Source: Canibacter oris
Lineage (GTDB): Bacteria; Actinomycetota; Actinomycetes; Actinomycetales; Microbacteriaceae
NCBI RefSeq assembly: GCF_014197205.1
Contig: NZ_JACIFD010000008.1
Location: 1-64,000, forward strand
Reading direction: 5' to 3'
DNA: 64,000 bases
Part shown: positions 23,478 to 31,553 of the stretch, piece after piece
Numbering within the stretch: the stretch's first letter is position 1
Layout: each line of letters starts with the position of its first letter
Program-made: the position numbers and the translations under genes
The notes under the pieces: generated by a model
The model's input: only the letters and a program-made list of their open reading frames with translations
Told to the model about the DNA's origin: nothing
Databases searched by the model: none

Positions 23478-23523
23478 GACCAGCCCTGGACTATCTAACT
23501 TGTGCTAGGTAGCGGAACTGGTC
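23478..23523. other. Nested inverted repeat, possible structured RNA or site
   Basis: Outer arms GACCAG (23478-23483) / CTGGTC (23518-23523) enclose inner arms CTATCTA (23491-23497) / TAGGTAG (23506-23512, with a G-T pair). It lies between the late terminator and the moron promoter, in the otherwise empty 23462-23570. Function unknown. Confidence 0.4.
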
Positions 23524-23570
23524 TTGTGGCGCTAGTTTATCATGCGCGACACGCCGACACTGCGCACCAC

Positions 23571-23600
23571 TTGCAATGTCCGCACACGGAAACATATAAT
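23571..23600 (+). promoter_or_regulatory. Sigma-70-like promoter for the moron genes
   Basis: TTGCAA (23571-23576), 18-bp spacer, perfect TATAAT (23595-23600). It gives a leader of about 65 bases before the ATG at 23673 and is the best promoter match seen in the prophage. Confidence 0.7.
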
Positions 23601-23672
23601 TGAATTGTCAGGCGGCAAAGGCCACTGAAAAGAGTCAAAAGAGAAAGACCTCGAAAGAGAAGGACCTGAAAA

Positions 23673-24188
23673 ATGAAAACTCGCTACGGTGTTTTAACCA
23701 AGTCAGATCGCGCTATCACAGCAGAAGAAGACGGACTGCTAACCTACAGTCGGCTAGATGCATGGCAGAAACGCGCCGTGAAAGCAGGAGCTGTACTTCC
23801 TTGCGAGTGGCACCACACTGGCGCTGCAGCCAACAAAACCAACTATTATGATCCAGAAGATTTCGCAGAACTCAATCCGGCTGACTTCCCTGCGGTTAAG
23901 GTCGCGCCGGTGGTTAATGGTGATTTGAACCGTCTGCGTATTAGCATCAGCTACAAAACAATGGTGGGTGGCTTCACTCGCCACGCGACCTCGAAATGGG
24001 AAACAATTGAGATTGTGATGGCCGAGCCCCAGACTCGTAAAGACGGCTATATTACTGGTGCTGACGGCCGCCGGCTGCGGTCAAACAACGAAAGCGTGAC
24101 CTTTCACTATAAGGCGCCGCGTGCTCGCAAATTCCGCAAGATTACGCTGGCAGAAGCCGAGCAGCTGGGCTACAGGTTCGCTAAATAA
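23673..24188 (+). CDS. Hypothetical moron protein (171 aa)
   Basis: ATG after GAGAAGGA. Soluble alpha/beta protein with EWHHTGAAANKTNYYD near residue 45 and a C-terminal basic region (RARKFRKITLAEAEQL). No family is recognised with confidence. It is separated from phage structural genes by a strong terminator and has its own promoter, so it may be expressed in the lysogen. It is followed after 16 bases by an HTH gene. An accessory role (superinfection exclusion, anti-defence or host fitness) is possible but unproven. Confidence 0.65.
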   Translation: MKTRYGVLTKSDRAITAEEDGLLTYSRLDAWQKRAVKAGAVLPCEWHHTGAAANKTNYYDPEDFAELNPADFPAVKVAPVVNGDLNRLRISISYKTMVGGFTRHATSKWETIEIVMAEPQTRKDGYITGADGRRLRSNNESVTFHYKAPRARKFRKITLAEAEQLGYRFAK

Positions 24189-24204
24189 AAAACGAGGTGA
24201 TTTT

Positions 24205-24612
24205 GTGAATAGTGCTACGTTTAAAACCTTCATGGCTGGCTGCGGTCTCGATTCTACGAGTTTCGCTGAGTTTGCCGGCTACAACCCGCGCACGGTACGC
24301 AGGTGGTGCTTAACAATAGATCCACCAGAGCACGCTGTAGCAGCGTTGGAAGAGCTAGCCTACCGCATTATTGAGATGCAGCAGGTGATTCTTGACACTG
24401 CCGATGATACAGCCGAGCTCGCGGGCGGCGACCCTGAAACTGTTACAGTGGCGCGCTACCGCGACGCCGAAGAATATGCGCTTCTACAGCCGGACACCGG
24501 TATCCCGTTTGAAGTACATTGCGCGCTGGTCAATTTTGTGACTATGAGCCTAGTCGCTGAAGGCTACGAGGTCGAAGTGCAATACCCACCTTTAGAGCAT
24601 GAGCGAGCCTAA
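24205..24612 (+). CDS. HTH protein paired with the moron gene
   Basis: GTG at 24205 after GAGGTGA; an upstream open frame only overlaps the previous gene. 135 aa. Residues 13-35 form an HTH (TSFAEFAGYNPRTVRRWCL) of the Cro/YdiL type, followed by a helical bundle and an acidic C-terminal region. It may repress the promoter at 23571, the arrangement seen for anti-CRISPR-associated regulators and other moron regulators. Confidence 0.65.
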   Translation: MNSATFKTFMAGCGLDSTSFAEFAGYNPRTVRRWCLTIDPPEHAVAALEELAYRIIEMQQVILDTADDTAELAGGDPETVTVARYRDAEEYALLQPDTGIPFEVHCALVNFVTMSLVAEGYEVEVQYPPLEHERA

Positions 24613-24630
24613 TCAGGTCGTGAGAGAAAA

Positions 24631-24669
24631 AATTTAGCGCCCTGGCCGTGAACGGTGGGGCGCTAAATT
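24631..24669. terminator. Bidirectional terminator at the prophage edge
   Basis: Perfect 12-bp inverted repeat AATTTAGCGCCC / GGGCGCTAAATT with a 15-base loop. On the minus strand it is followed by a T-run (the AAAAAA at 24627-24632), so it should stop leftward host transcription well; rightward there is only a weak T-rich tract. Confidence 0.8.
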
Positions 24670-24691
24670 CCTCAATCCCAACATTTTTCTT

Positions 24692-24703
24692 ACCAATATT
24701 GGT
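24692..24703. promoter_or_regulatory. 12-bp palindrome ACCAATATTGGT, possible operator
   Basis: A perfect palindrome in AT-rich DNA after the terminator; a candidate binding site for a dimeric regulator. No gene lies in 24613-24975. Confidence 0.4.
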
Positions 24704-24811
24704 GAAACAATTATAAGCATGCGGCTTTAATGTTTGTCAAGGCCTAATCTCAAGAGCGGAATGAAAGCTCTTCGGCGCGGCGCGTTTATCCTGTTGCGTA
24801 CCTCGCCGACC

Positions 24812-24977
24812 AGTAAACATTCAGTAAACATTGCCATTTGCAATTGACTACCTGCCAGTGCATTTCAATGCAATCTAAAATTGCGCGTGAAGCGCGAAAA
24901 CTCCCGGTCAGAAAGCCGAAAATGCATTTCAATGCAATCGAATACCTATCAGTGCAATCGCGACTCAAGTAAACATT
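24812..24977. repeat. Repeat-rich non-coding stretch, candidate attR / integrase arm region
   Basis: AGTAAACATT occurs at 24812-24821, 24823-24832 and 24968-24977. A 17-bp repeat beginning TGCATT-TC-AATGCA (itself an inverted repeat) occurs at 24859-24875 and 24923-24939. TACCT(GC/AT)CAGTGCA occurs at 24849 and 24943. The mix of direct and inverted repeats lies exactly between the last phage gene and the first host gene. It suits an attachment region with arm sites or a regulator array; which one cannot be told without the left end. Confidence 0.5.
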
Positions 24978-25515
24978 ATATATCCTGGCTCTTCGCCAAC
25001 TTAATTGCATTGTTTATAGCTTTACGCGCGGCCGCGTTTTCACCCGCCGCCCGTAGCACAATTCCAAGGCGCTGCTGTGCTTGCCAACTTTCAGGCTGCG
25101 CCTGTGCGAAGGCGGTCACCTCAGGTAGCACCTGACGCGCCGCAGCACGCTGCGGCCGCCCTGATGGATCAGTTGGAATTTCCAAATCCAAAAGCCCACC
25201 TGCCTCATTAAGCTTTCTCGTCAGCCTGGTTGCGGCAATCCCAAAGCGCACCTCGCGCCACACCGCCCAAATCGCAACCAAGCTCAAAACCAGCATGCCG
25301 AGAGCTAGGAGCGCCCCGGTAACACTGCCAGTTTGCAGCATCACCACGACGCGATATAGCACCGCACCAACATAGAGCAGCAGCAGCGCCGCCATCACCA
25401 GCGCCGCAAGCATCACCGCTGGTTTCGGCCCCGCCGGCTTAGCGGCTGCGGAGCGCTGCTTCACCCGCGGCGCACTGTCAGCAGAAAACTCGTTAAAATC
25501 CGGCACGGCGCACAT
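24976..25515 (-). CDS. Two-TM membrane protein, host chromosome
   Basis: 179 aa. A basic N-terminal segment leads to two membrane helices (about 34-57 and 66-86), then a cytoplasmic helical domain with FAQAQPESWQAQQRLGIVLRAAGENAAARKAI, which looks like a TPR-type pair. Its start lies within the end of the M16 peptidase gene (23-base overlap), so they form an operon. The third AGTAAACATT repeat touches its stop codon, so the prophage may have inserted next to or into its 3' end. Function unknown. Confidence 0.7.
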   Translation of the reverse strand: MCAVPDFNEFSADSAPRVKQRSAAAKPAGPKPAVMLAALVMAALLLLYVGAVLYRVVVMLQTGSVTGALLALGMLVLSLVAIWAVWREVRFGIAATRLTRKLNEAGGLLDLEIPTDPSGRPQRAAARQVLPEVTAFAQAQPESWQAQQRLGIVLRAAGENAAARKAINNAIKLAKSQDI

Positions 25516-26842
25516 CCCCCACTAGCACGGTCGTTTGTAACTGCTGCAGCAACTCGGCAGCCAGCTCTTGCACCTGCAGCTTAGTAACCGCGGCGATGCG
25601 CTGTTGGCTGGCATCAACATCCCACAGCTCCCCGGAACCGAGCTCAGCCCGCGCCAAACGGCCCATCCGCGCCTCCGAGTTTTCAAGCGCTAAAGCCGCG
25701 CTGCCACCAAGCTGCCCCACCGCTCGCGCCAACTCACTGTCAGTAATCTCGCTGCTCGCCAGCTGCTCCAGCTCACCGCGGGCAATCGCAATGACCTCTT
25801 TAGTTTTTTCTGGTGCACAGCCGGCGTACATTCCGAAAACGCCCGCGCTTGAGTAGCTCGCTCCAAAAGAGTAAGTTGTGTATGCCAGACCGCGTTTCTC
25901 ACGAATCTCCTGAAACAACCTGCTCGCCATCCCGCCGCCGAGCACAGAATTCAAAATCGCAAACGCGAAGCGTTCCTTGGCGCCGTTGATTAGACCCGGC
26001 CCCCCGAGCAACACATGCACCTGCTCACTATCTTTCTCAAAAACATCAGTTGCAACCGGCACTGCCAGCGCATCATGCTGCCGCGCCCGCCGCGCCACCG
26101 GCTGCCGCACCGCATCCAGGTCGGCCCAGGTACCGCCGGCTTCCTGCATACTACGCGCCACCAGCTCCACGAACTGGTCGTGATCGACCGCGCCCGCCGC
26201 GGTGATCACTAGACTGTGCGGCGCGTAGTGATTGCGGTAGTGGTTCCAGACGCTGTCACGGGTGGCGGCCTTAATCTCTTCTGGGCTGCCCCCAATCGGG
26301 CGACCAAGCGCATGCTCCGGCAACACCGCAGAGAACAGTCGCTCATGCGCCACATCAACCAAATCATCAGCCGCCATGGCGAGCTCTTCCAGAATCACAC
26401 CCCGCTCAATCTCAAACTCCGCGTTGTCAATCACGCTCGCGCACACCATATCGGTTAGCAACGTCACCGCAACCGGCAGGTCTTTATCACGCACCTTCGC
26501 GTGATAAGCGGTAAACTCCTTCGCGGTCATCGCATTGTGGTCAGCTCCGATGCGGTCGAAAGCGTCGGCAATATCGTAGGCTGAGCGAGTTTTAGTGCCC
26601 TTAAACAGCAAGTGCTCCAAAAAGTGCGTAGACCCCAGACTTGCTGGGGCCGCTGGGTTAGCGCTTTGCTCGTCGCGCGACCCGACCCCGACCCAGTAGC
26701 CGACCGCAACGCTGCGAGTACCCGGCAGCCGTTCGGTTAAGATTCGCAGTCCGTTTGGTAACAGGGTGCGGCGAATCAGCGCGCCCTGTAACTCGTGCGA
26801 AAACTCTTTCTCCAGCAGCGGAATCTTCACGGCTTCAGTCAT
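25493..26842 (-). CDS. M16 family zinc metallopeptidase
   Basis: 449 aa from ATG 26842 (a GTG three codons earlier is possible). The inverted zinc motif HFLEH is at residues 73-77 with the downstream Glu in the following helix (IERGVILEEL). The C-terminal half is the inactive M16 lobe with a GGGMASRLFQEIREKRGLAY segment. Actinobacterial members (Rv2782c/PepR type) process peptides; many lie beside pnp, which here is separated by pabB-pabC. Cytoplasmic, no signal peptide. Confidence 0.92.
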   Translation of the reverse strand: MTEAVKIPLLEKEFSHELQGALIRRTLLPNGLRILTERLPGTRSVAVGYWVGVGSRDEQSANPAAPASLGSTHFLEHLLFKGTKTRSAYDIADAFDRIGADHNAMTAKEFTAYHAKVRDKDLPVAVTLLTDMVCASVIDNAEFEIERGVILEELAMAADDLVDVAHERLFSAVLPEHALGRPIGGSPEEIKAATRDSVWNHYRNHYAPHSLVITAAGAVDHDQFVELVARSMQEAGGTWADLDAVRQPVARRARQHDALAVPVATDVFEKDSEQVHVLLGGPGLINGAKERFAFAILNSVLGGGMASRLFQEIREKRGLAYTTYSFGASYSSAGVFGMYAGCAPEKTKEVIAIARGELEQLASSEITDSELARAVGQLGGSAALALENSEARMGRLARAELGSGELWDVDASQQRIAAVTKLQVQELAAELLQQLQTTVLVGDVRRAGF

Positions 26843-26904
26843 AAATTCCACTCTACCGACTGCAAACTTAGAAAACCTTGCGCCGCGTCCGGTAATTTAT
26901 AAGG

Positions 26905-28020
26905 GTGGATCAAAATAACCTGCCGAGCGTAGTTTTCGGCTCCTATAGCGGCTCCGAACTGCTTGATTTTGCCTCCGACGCAGAGCTTTTTACGCGCCTG
27001 GACGCGGATTCTGGCAGATGGTTTGTAGTGGCAGATTTTGAAGGGCGGATCCGCGGGTGGAAGTTTAAAACCGCTCCGATTACCACCGCGACGAGCATGA
27101 TCCACACCCCAACTCTCGCGGCGCAGTGGCGCGGTCCAACCTTGACTGCCTGGCACAGCAGTCTTGATGCTGCCAGCTATCAGGCTGCGGTGCAGCACAC
27201 CCGAGAATGCATCGCAAAAGGCGAGGTTTATCAGGCCAATATCTGCCGTGTGCTGAGTGCCCAACTGCCTGCTGCGCCGCATCCGGCAACCTTGGCTGCG
27301 GTGTTTGCGGGCGGTAACCCAGCCCCGTTTCTAGGGTACATCCATGTTGCTGCTGCGGAGCAACCGGATGCAGACATCTGGCTGACCAGTGCTTCACCGG
27401 AACTCTTCTTGGAAATTAGCCGTGACGATGCGGGCAAACTGACCGCGAAATCAAGCCCCATCAAAGGCACTGCGCGGGAGGCTTCCGGCATCACCTCGAA
27501 AGACGCCGCGGAAAACACCATGATTACCGATCTGATGCGCAACGATCTGTCGCGACTAGCGGTGCCGGGCACCGTCGCAGTATCGGACTTTCTGCAGTTG
27601 GAGGAGCATCCGGGGTTGGTGCATCTGGTATCGACTGTGACTGCCGAGCTACCAGCAAGTGCGGTACAGCATCCGGGCTACTGGCACAATATTTTTGCCC
27701 TCACATTTCCACCTGGATCGGTATCTGGGGCACCGAAAGCAGCCGCATTGGATTTAATTACGAAGCTCGAAACCCATCACCGTGGCCCTTACTGCGGTGC
27801 TCTGGGCTGGGTTGATGCTGCTACCGGCGAGGCTCAGCTCGCGGTGGGTATTCGTTCCTTCTGGTGGGAACAAGAATGTCAGCAGTGCGGCTCTGACATT
27901 TTACATTTCGGCACCGGAGCCGGCATCACCTGGGGGTCTGACCCGGTGCGCGAATGGCAGGAGACTGAGCTTAAAGCGCACCGTCTCATCGCCCTTGCGG
28001 CTTCAGGAGGCACCGCATGA
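26905..28020 (+). CDS. pabB: Aminodeoxychorismate synthase component I
   Basis: 371 aa chorismate-binding enzyme of folate synthesis: chorismate plus ammonia to 4-amino-4-deoxychorismate. The conserved C-terminal domain contains SSPIKGTAR (the Lys separates PabB from anthranilate synthase, which has Ala), ENTMITDLMRNDL, FPPGSVSGAPK and FGTGAGITWGSDP. It is short at the N-terminus compared with TrpE. GTG start, preceded by TAATTT six bases upstream, hinting at leaderless or near-leaderless transcription. Overlaps pabC by four bases. No pabA glutaminase is adjacent. Confidence 0.9.
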   Translation: MDQNNLPSVVFGSYSGSELLDFASDAELFTRLDADSGRWFVVADFEGRIRGWKFKTAPITTATSMIHTPTLAAQWRGPTLTAWHSSLDAASYQAAVQHTRECIAKGEVYQANICRVLSAQLPAAPHPATLAAVFAGGNPAPFLGYIHVAAAEQPDADIWLTSASPELFLEISRDDAGKLTAKSSPIKGTAREASGITSKDAAENTMITDLMRNDLSRLAVPGTVAVSDFLQLEEHPGLVHLVSTVTAELPASAVQHPGYWHNIFALTFPPGSVSGAPKAAALDLITKLETHHRGPYCGALGWVDAATGEAQLAVGIRSFWWEQECQQCGSDILHFGTGAGITWGSDPVREWQETELKAHRLIALAASGGTA

Positions 28021-28910
28021 CGGTGCGTAATTTTATGCCGCTAGTGTGGTTTAACAACACCGTAACCGCTGTCGACGCGGCTGCCGCATCCGGATCTGGT
28101 GTCTCGCTTGCCGATTACCAGACGCTAACAGCTGCGGGGTTGCTGACTGGTGAAGGTTTTTTTGAAACCGTGGCAGTGTATCGTGGCAAGCCCTTCGCGC
28201 TCGCACAACATCTGCGGCGACTGAACGTTAGTTTGCAACGATTTACAATGCGGCCGGTGGCTGCAGAGTTGGTGGATCGCGCCGTCGCAGCCCTGCTTCA
28301 GGCGGTGCCACAACCGGTGCCTGCTGTGTTACGACTGCGGTTAACTGTGTGGCGCTCTGGCACAAACTCTGAGCTACTCAGTGCATTATTGTTGCCGGGA
28401 ACCGGCCCTGAGCTGGGGCAAGTTAACCCCACTTTTGCTACGGTTGTCACCGCTGCCGGGCGTCGCAACGAGCACAGCATTTTAACCGGGCACAAGAGCA
28501 CTTCGTACGCGGAAAACAGTTACACGCTGCGCGCAGCGCAAACGGCAGGTGCGTCTGAAGCGGTGTTTTATAACACCGCGGGCGAGCTTGCCGAAGGAAC
28601 CTGCAGTAATCTCTTGCTGGAGCGAAACGGTGAACTCGTCACTCCAGCCCTCAGCACCGGCTGCCTGCCTGGCATCACTCGGGGTTTGGTGCTGCGGTGG
28701 GCAGCTACGGCGGGCTTACCGATTCGGGAGGCAGCACCCGGTGAGCTGACACTGTCTGTTTTAAGCTCCGGTGATTTCAGTGCTGCGCTCTTGGGCACCC
28801 TGCGCAATGTGCAACACATCACCAGCTGGGATCAGCGACCACTACCGCGTGGCACCCTGCTCACCGCGGTTGCAGAGCTTTTCGCTGCGCAGATGCACAC
28901 AGCACTTTAG
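28017..28910 (+). CDS. pabC: Aminodeoxychorismate lyase (class IV PLP enzyme)
   Basis: 297 aa. The PLP-binding Lys lies in TGHKSTSYAENSY (near residue 160) and the phosphate-binding region in AEGTCSNLLLE, both of class IV aminotransferases. It releases pyruvate from aminodeoxychorismate to give p-aminobenzoate. Fused start/stop ATGA with pabB supports the lyase role over branched-chain aminotransferase. Followed by a bidirectional terminator facing pnp. Confidence 0.85.
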   Translation: MTVRNFMPLVWFNNTVTAVDAAAASGSGVSLADYQTLTAAGLLTGEGFFETVAVYRGKPFALAQHLRRLNVSLQRFTMRPVAAELVDRAVAALLQAVPQPVPAVLRLRLTVWRSGTNSELLSALLLPGTGPELGQVNPTFATVVTAAGRRNEHSILTGHKSTSYAENSYTLRAAQTAGASEAVFYNTAGELAEGTCSNLLLERNGELVTPALSTGCLPGITRGLVLRWAATAGLPIREAAPGELTLSVLSSGDFSAALLGTLRNVQHITSWDQRPLPRGTLLTAVAELFAAQMHTAL

Positions 28911-28932
28911 TTTGCAACCTCTTTTAAACCGC

Positions 28933-28964
28933 TGAAGGGGCCACCATACTTGGTAGCCCCTTCA
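28933..28964. terminator. Bidirectional terminator between pabC and pnp
   Basis: TGAAGGGGC (28933-28941) pairs with GCCCCTTCA (28956-28964), with extra pairing inside. It lies between the convergent 3' ends of pabC and pnp. Confidence 0.8.
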
Positions 28965-28981
28965 ACTAAACGGTGCGATGT

Positions 28982-31249
28982 TTACTCCGCAGTCTCAGCT
29001 TCTGTGGCGGTTTCACCACCTGCTGCATCTGAGTTTTCCGGCATTACCGGCACCAGCGAAACCTTGCCGCGATCATCGATGCGGCTGATTTCTACCAGTA
29101 GTTTCTGCCCTACACTGAGCACGTCTTCAAGATCGTTGACGCGCTTGCCGTCGTTCAGCTTGCGCACCTCAGAGATGTGCAGCAGGCCGTCTTTGCCAGG
29201 CAGCAGTGACACGAAGGCACCCAGACCCTCGCGCAGATTAACCACGGTGCCGAGGTACTGCTCCCCAACCTCTGGGTTGTGCGGGTTAGCAATGGCATTA
29301 ACCTGAGCGCGCGCAGCCTCTGCCGCTGCGCCGTTGTCAGCTCCGATGTAAACGGTGCCGTCTTCATCGATAGAGATTTCAGCGCCGGTTTCATCCTGAA
29401 TACCGTTGATGGTTTTACCCTTTGGCCCAATAACCTCGCCGATCTTATCAACCGGAATTTTCACGGTGATAATGCGTGGCGCGGTTGGAGCCATCTCGTC
29501 AGGCTCTGAAATTGCGTCATTAATCAGCGACAGGATTGCCTCACGCGCTTCTTTCGCCTGGCTCAGCGCGCCCGCAAGCACGTCTGATGGAATACCGTCG
29601 AGTTTGGTGTCAAGCTGAATCGCGGTTACAAAATCGCTGGTGCCAGCAACCTTGAAGTCCATGTCACCCAGAGCGTCTTCAGCGCCGAGAATATCGGTGA
29701 GCGCAGCGTAACGAGTCTCGCCGTCAACTTCGTCGCTAACCAAGCCCATCGCAATGCCGGCAACTGGCGCGCGCAGTGGCACGCCGGCGTTAAGCAGTGA
29801 CAGTGTTGAGGCGCACACAGAACCCATAGAGGTTGAACCGTTTGAACCCAGCGCCTCAGAGACCTGGCGGATTGCATACGGGAACTCTTCGCGGCTAGGC
29901 AGCACCGGCACGAGGGCCCGCTCTGCTAGGAAGCCGTGCCCGATTTCACGACGCTTCGGGCTGCCCACACGACCGGTTTCACCGGTTGAATATGGCGGGA
30001 AGTTGTAGTGGTGCATGTAGCGTTTTGCAGTTGCTGGTGACAGCGAGTCAATCTGCTGCTCCATCTTCAGCATGTTCAGCGTGGTAACCCCAAGAATCTG
30101 GGTTTCGCCGCGCTGGAAGATTGCAGAACCGTGTACCCGCGGGATTACCTGCACCTCAGCGTCAAGGGTACGCAGGTCACGCAAGCCACGCCCGTCAATG
30201 CGGGCACCCTCGGTGAGGATCCGCCCCCGCACGATCTTTTTGGTAACTGACTTGTACGCGGCCGATACCTGATCAAGCGCGCTCTCTTCAAACTGCTCAT
30301 TCTCTACCGCAGCTGTAACCGCGGCAACAACGCGCTCTTTCAGCTCGTCATCGGCGTTCTGGCGCTCCTGCTTATCAGCAATCTGGTAAATGCTGCTGAG
30401 CTCTGCCTCCGCCGTCGCTGCCACGAAATCGTAGAGTTCCGGGCTGTATGGTGGGAACAGCGGGTACTCCTGCTGCTCTTTCGCTGACTGCGCAGCCAGC
30501 TCCTGCTGTGCCCGCACCAGCTCGGCGATAAATGGTTTCGCAGCCTCAAGACCGGCAGCAACAACTGCCTCGTCTGGCTTCTTGGCACCGGCTTTAATGA
30601 GATCCCAGCTGACCTCGGTAGCCTCAGCCTCAACCATCATAATTGCGACATCGCTAGAGCCGTCAGCGTTGGTAACCACGCGACCAGCTACAACCAGGTC
30701 AAAAACAGCCTGCTCCAGCTGTGCAGCGGTTGGGAACGCCACCCACTGCCCGTCAATTAGCGCCATGCGCACACCGCCGATTGGGCCTGAGAATGGCAGA
30801 CCTGAAATCTGGGTTGAAGCAGAAGCAGCGTTAATCGCCAGCGCGTCGTAGAACTCACCCGGAGCGATAGACAGCACCGTGACAACAATCTGCACCTCGT
30901 TACGCAAACCGTCAACGAATGACGGGCGCAGCGGCCGGTCAATCAGACGGCACACCAAGATAGCCTCGGTTGATGGGCGACCTTCACGACGGAAGAACGA
31001 CCCTGGGATCTTACCCGCAGCGTATGCACGCTCTTCCACATCAACGGTCAGCGGGAAGAAATCGAAGTGTTCACGCGGCTGCTTCGACACGCTGGTAGCG
31101 CTCAAAAGCATGGTTTCTTCATCAAGGTAAGCAGCAACAGCACCCTGTGCCTGCTGCGCAAGACGCCCAGTCTCAAAACGAATGGTACGAGTGCCGTATT
31201 TGCCGTTATCAATAACAGCCTCAGCAAATTTAATTTCTGGCCCTTCCAA
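28982..31249 (-). CDS. pnp: Polyribonucleotide nucleotidyltransferase (PNPase)
   Basis: 755-aa exoribonuclease that degrades RNA with phosphate and can add nucleotides in reverse. Two RNase PH-like domains are visible: the first contains [25 protein letters not shown], the second [13 protein letters not shown] and the catalytic-region [22 protein letters not shown] domain ([12 protein letters not shown]) and S1 domain ([23 protein letters not shown]) follow. An acidic tail closes it. rpsO, its frequent upstream partner, is not next to it; two leader hairpins at 31291-31372 may serve autoregulation. Confidence 0.97.
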   Translation of the reverse strand: MEGPEIKFAEAVIDNGKYGTRTIRFETGRLAQQAQGAVAAYLDEETMLLSATSVSKQPREHFDFFPLTVDVEERAYAAGKIPGSFFRREGRPSTEAILVCRLIDRPLRPSFVDGLRNEVQIVVTVLSIAPGEFYDALAINAASASTQISGLPFSGPIGGVRMALIDGQWVAFPTAAQLEQAVFDLVVAGRVVTNADGSSDVAIMMVEAEATEVSWDLIKAGAKKPDEAVVAAGLEAAKPFIAELVRAQQELAAQSAKEQQEYPLFPPYSPELYDFVAATAEAELSSIYQIADKQERQNADDELKERVVAAVTAAVENEQFEESALDQVSAAYKSVTKKIVRGRILTEGARIDGRGLRDLRTLDAEVQVIPRVHGSAIFQRGETQILGVTTLNMLKMEQQIDSLSPATAKRYMHHYNFPPYSTGETGRVGSPKRREIGHGFLAERALVPVLPSREEFPYAIRQVSEALGSNGSTSMGSVCASTLSLLNAGVPLRAPVAGIAMGLVSDEVDGETRYAALTDILGAEDALGDMDFKVAGTSDFVTAIQLDTKLDGIPSDVLAGALSQAKEAREAILSLINDAISEPDEMAPTAPRIITVKIPVDKIGEVIGPKGKTINGIQDETGAEISIDEDGTVYIGADNGAAAEAARAQVNAIANPHNPEVGEQYLGTVVNLREGLGAFVSLLPGKDGLLHISEVRKLNDGKRVNDLEDVLSVGQKLLVEISRIDDRGKVSLVPVMPENSDAAGGETATEAETAE

Positions 31250-31290
31250 GCCTGCTCCTTTTCCTCAGAAGCACCTGGGGCTGATCGTCA

Positions 31291-31372
31291 GTTGTACAGC
31301 ACCCGCACCGCGGGGACTGTACAACCGATGACCAGTGCCGGTGCTCAGTTAACTGTGTCCTGTACGGACACA
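31291..31372 (-). promoter_or_regulatory. Two hairpins in the pnp leader
   Basis: GTTGTACAG (31291-31299) / CTGTACAAC (31317-31325) and TGTGTCC (31354-31360) / GGACACA (31366-31372) are perfect inverted repeats upstream of pnp. A stem in the pnp leader is the RNase III and PNPase control point in E. coli; the analogy here is inference. Confidence 0.5.
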
Positions 31373-31477
31373 CTGTACTTCAACTGTAACAGATAGACCC
31401 GCTTAAACACTGTAACTACAGGCATATCCACAGACAGCACACGCCTTACCAGAACATGGCTAGCACTTTATGCGAGA

Positions 31478-31521
31478 GGGTGCTGACCCCGGCAGGTGAA
31501 ACCTGCCGACCATCAGCACCC
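31478..31521. terminator. Two-part hairpin after serA
   Basis: GGGTGCTGA (31478-31486) pairs with TCAGCACCC (31513-31521), enclosing GGCAGGT / ACCTGCC around GAA. It follows serA on the minus strand. No T-run, so it may be a Rho-assisted terminator or RNA-end stabiliser. Confidence 0.65.
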
Positions 31522-31553
31522 ACGTACGGCACTATCGCACTCAGTGCGCTCGG

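Noticed and set aside
24859-24939. Two TGCATT-containing repeats as a CRISPR remnant
   Set aside because: Only two copies 64 bp apart, no further units, no cas genes, and each copy is itself a short inverted repeat.
24613-24975. A tRNA gene as phage attachment site
   Set aside because: No cloverleaf or TTC-loop-like sequence was found in the junction region on either strand.
26839-27282. A 147-codon minus-strand frame over pabB
   Set aside because: Antisense shadow; pabB on the + strand has clear family motifs.
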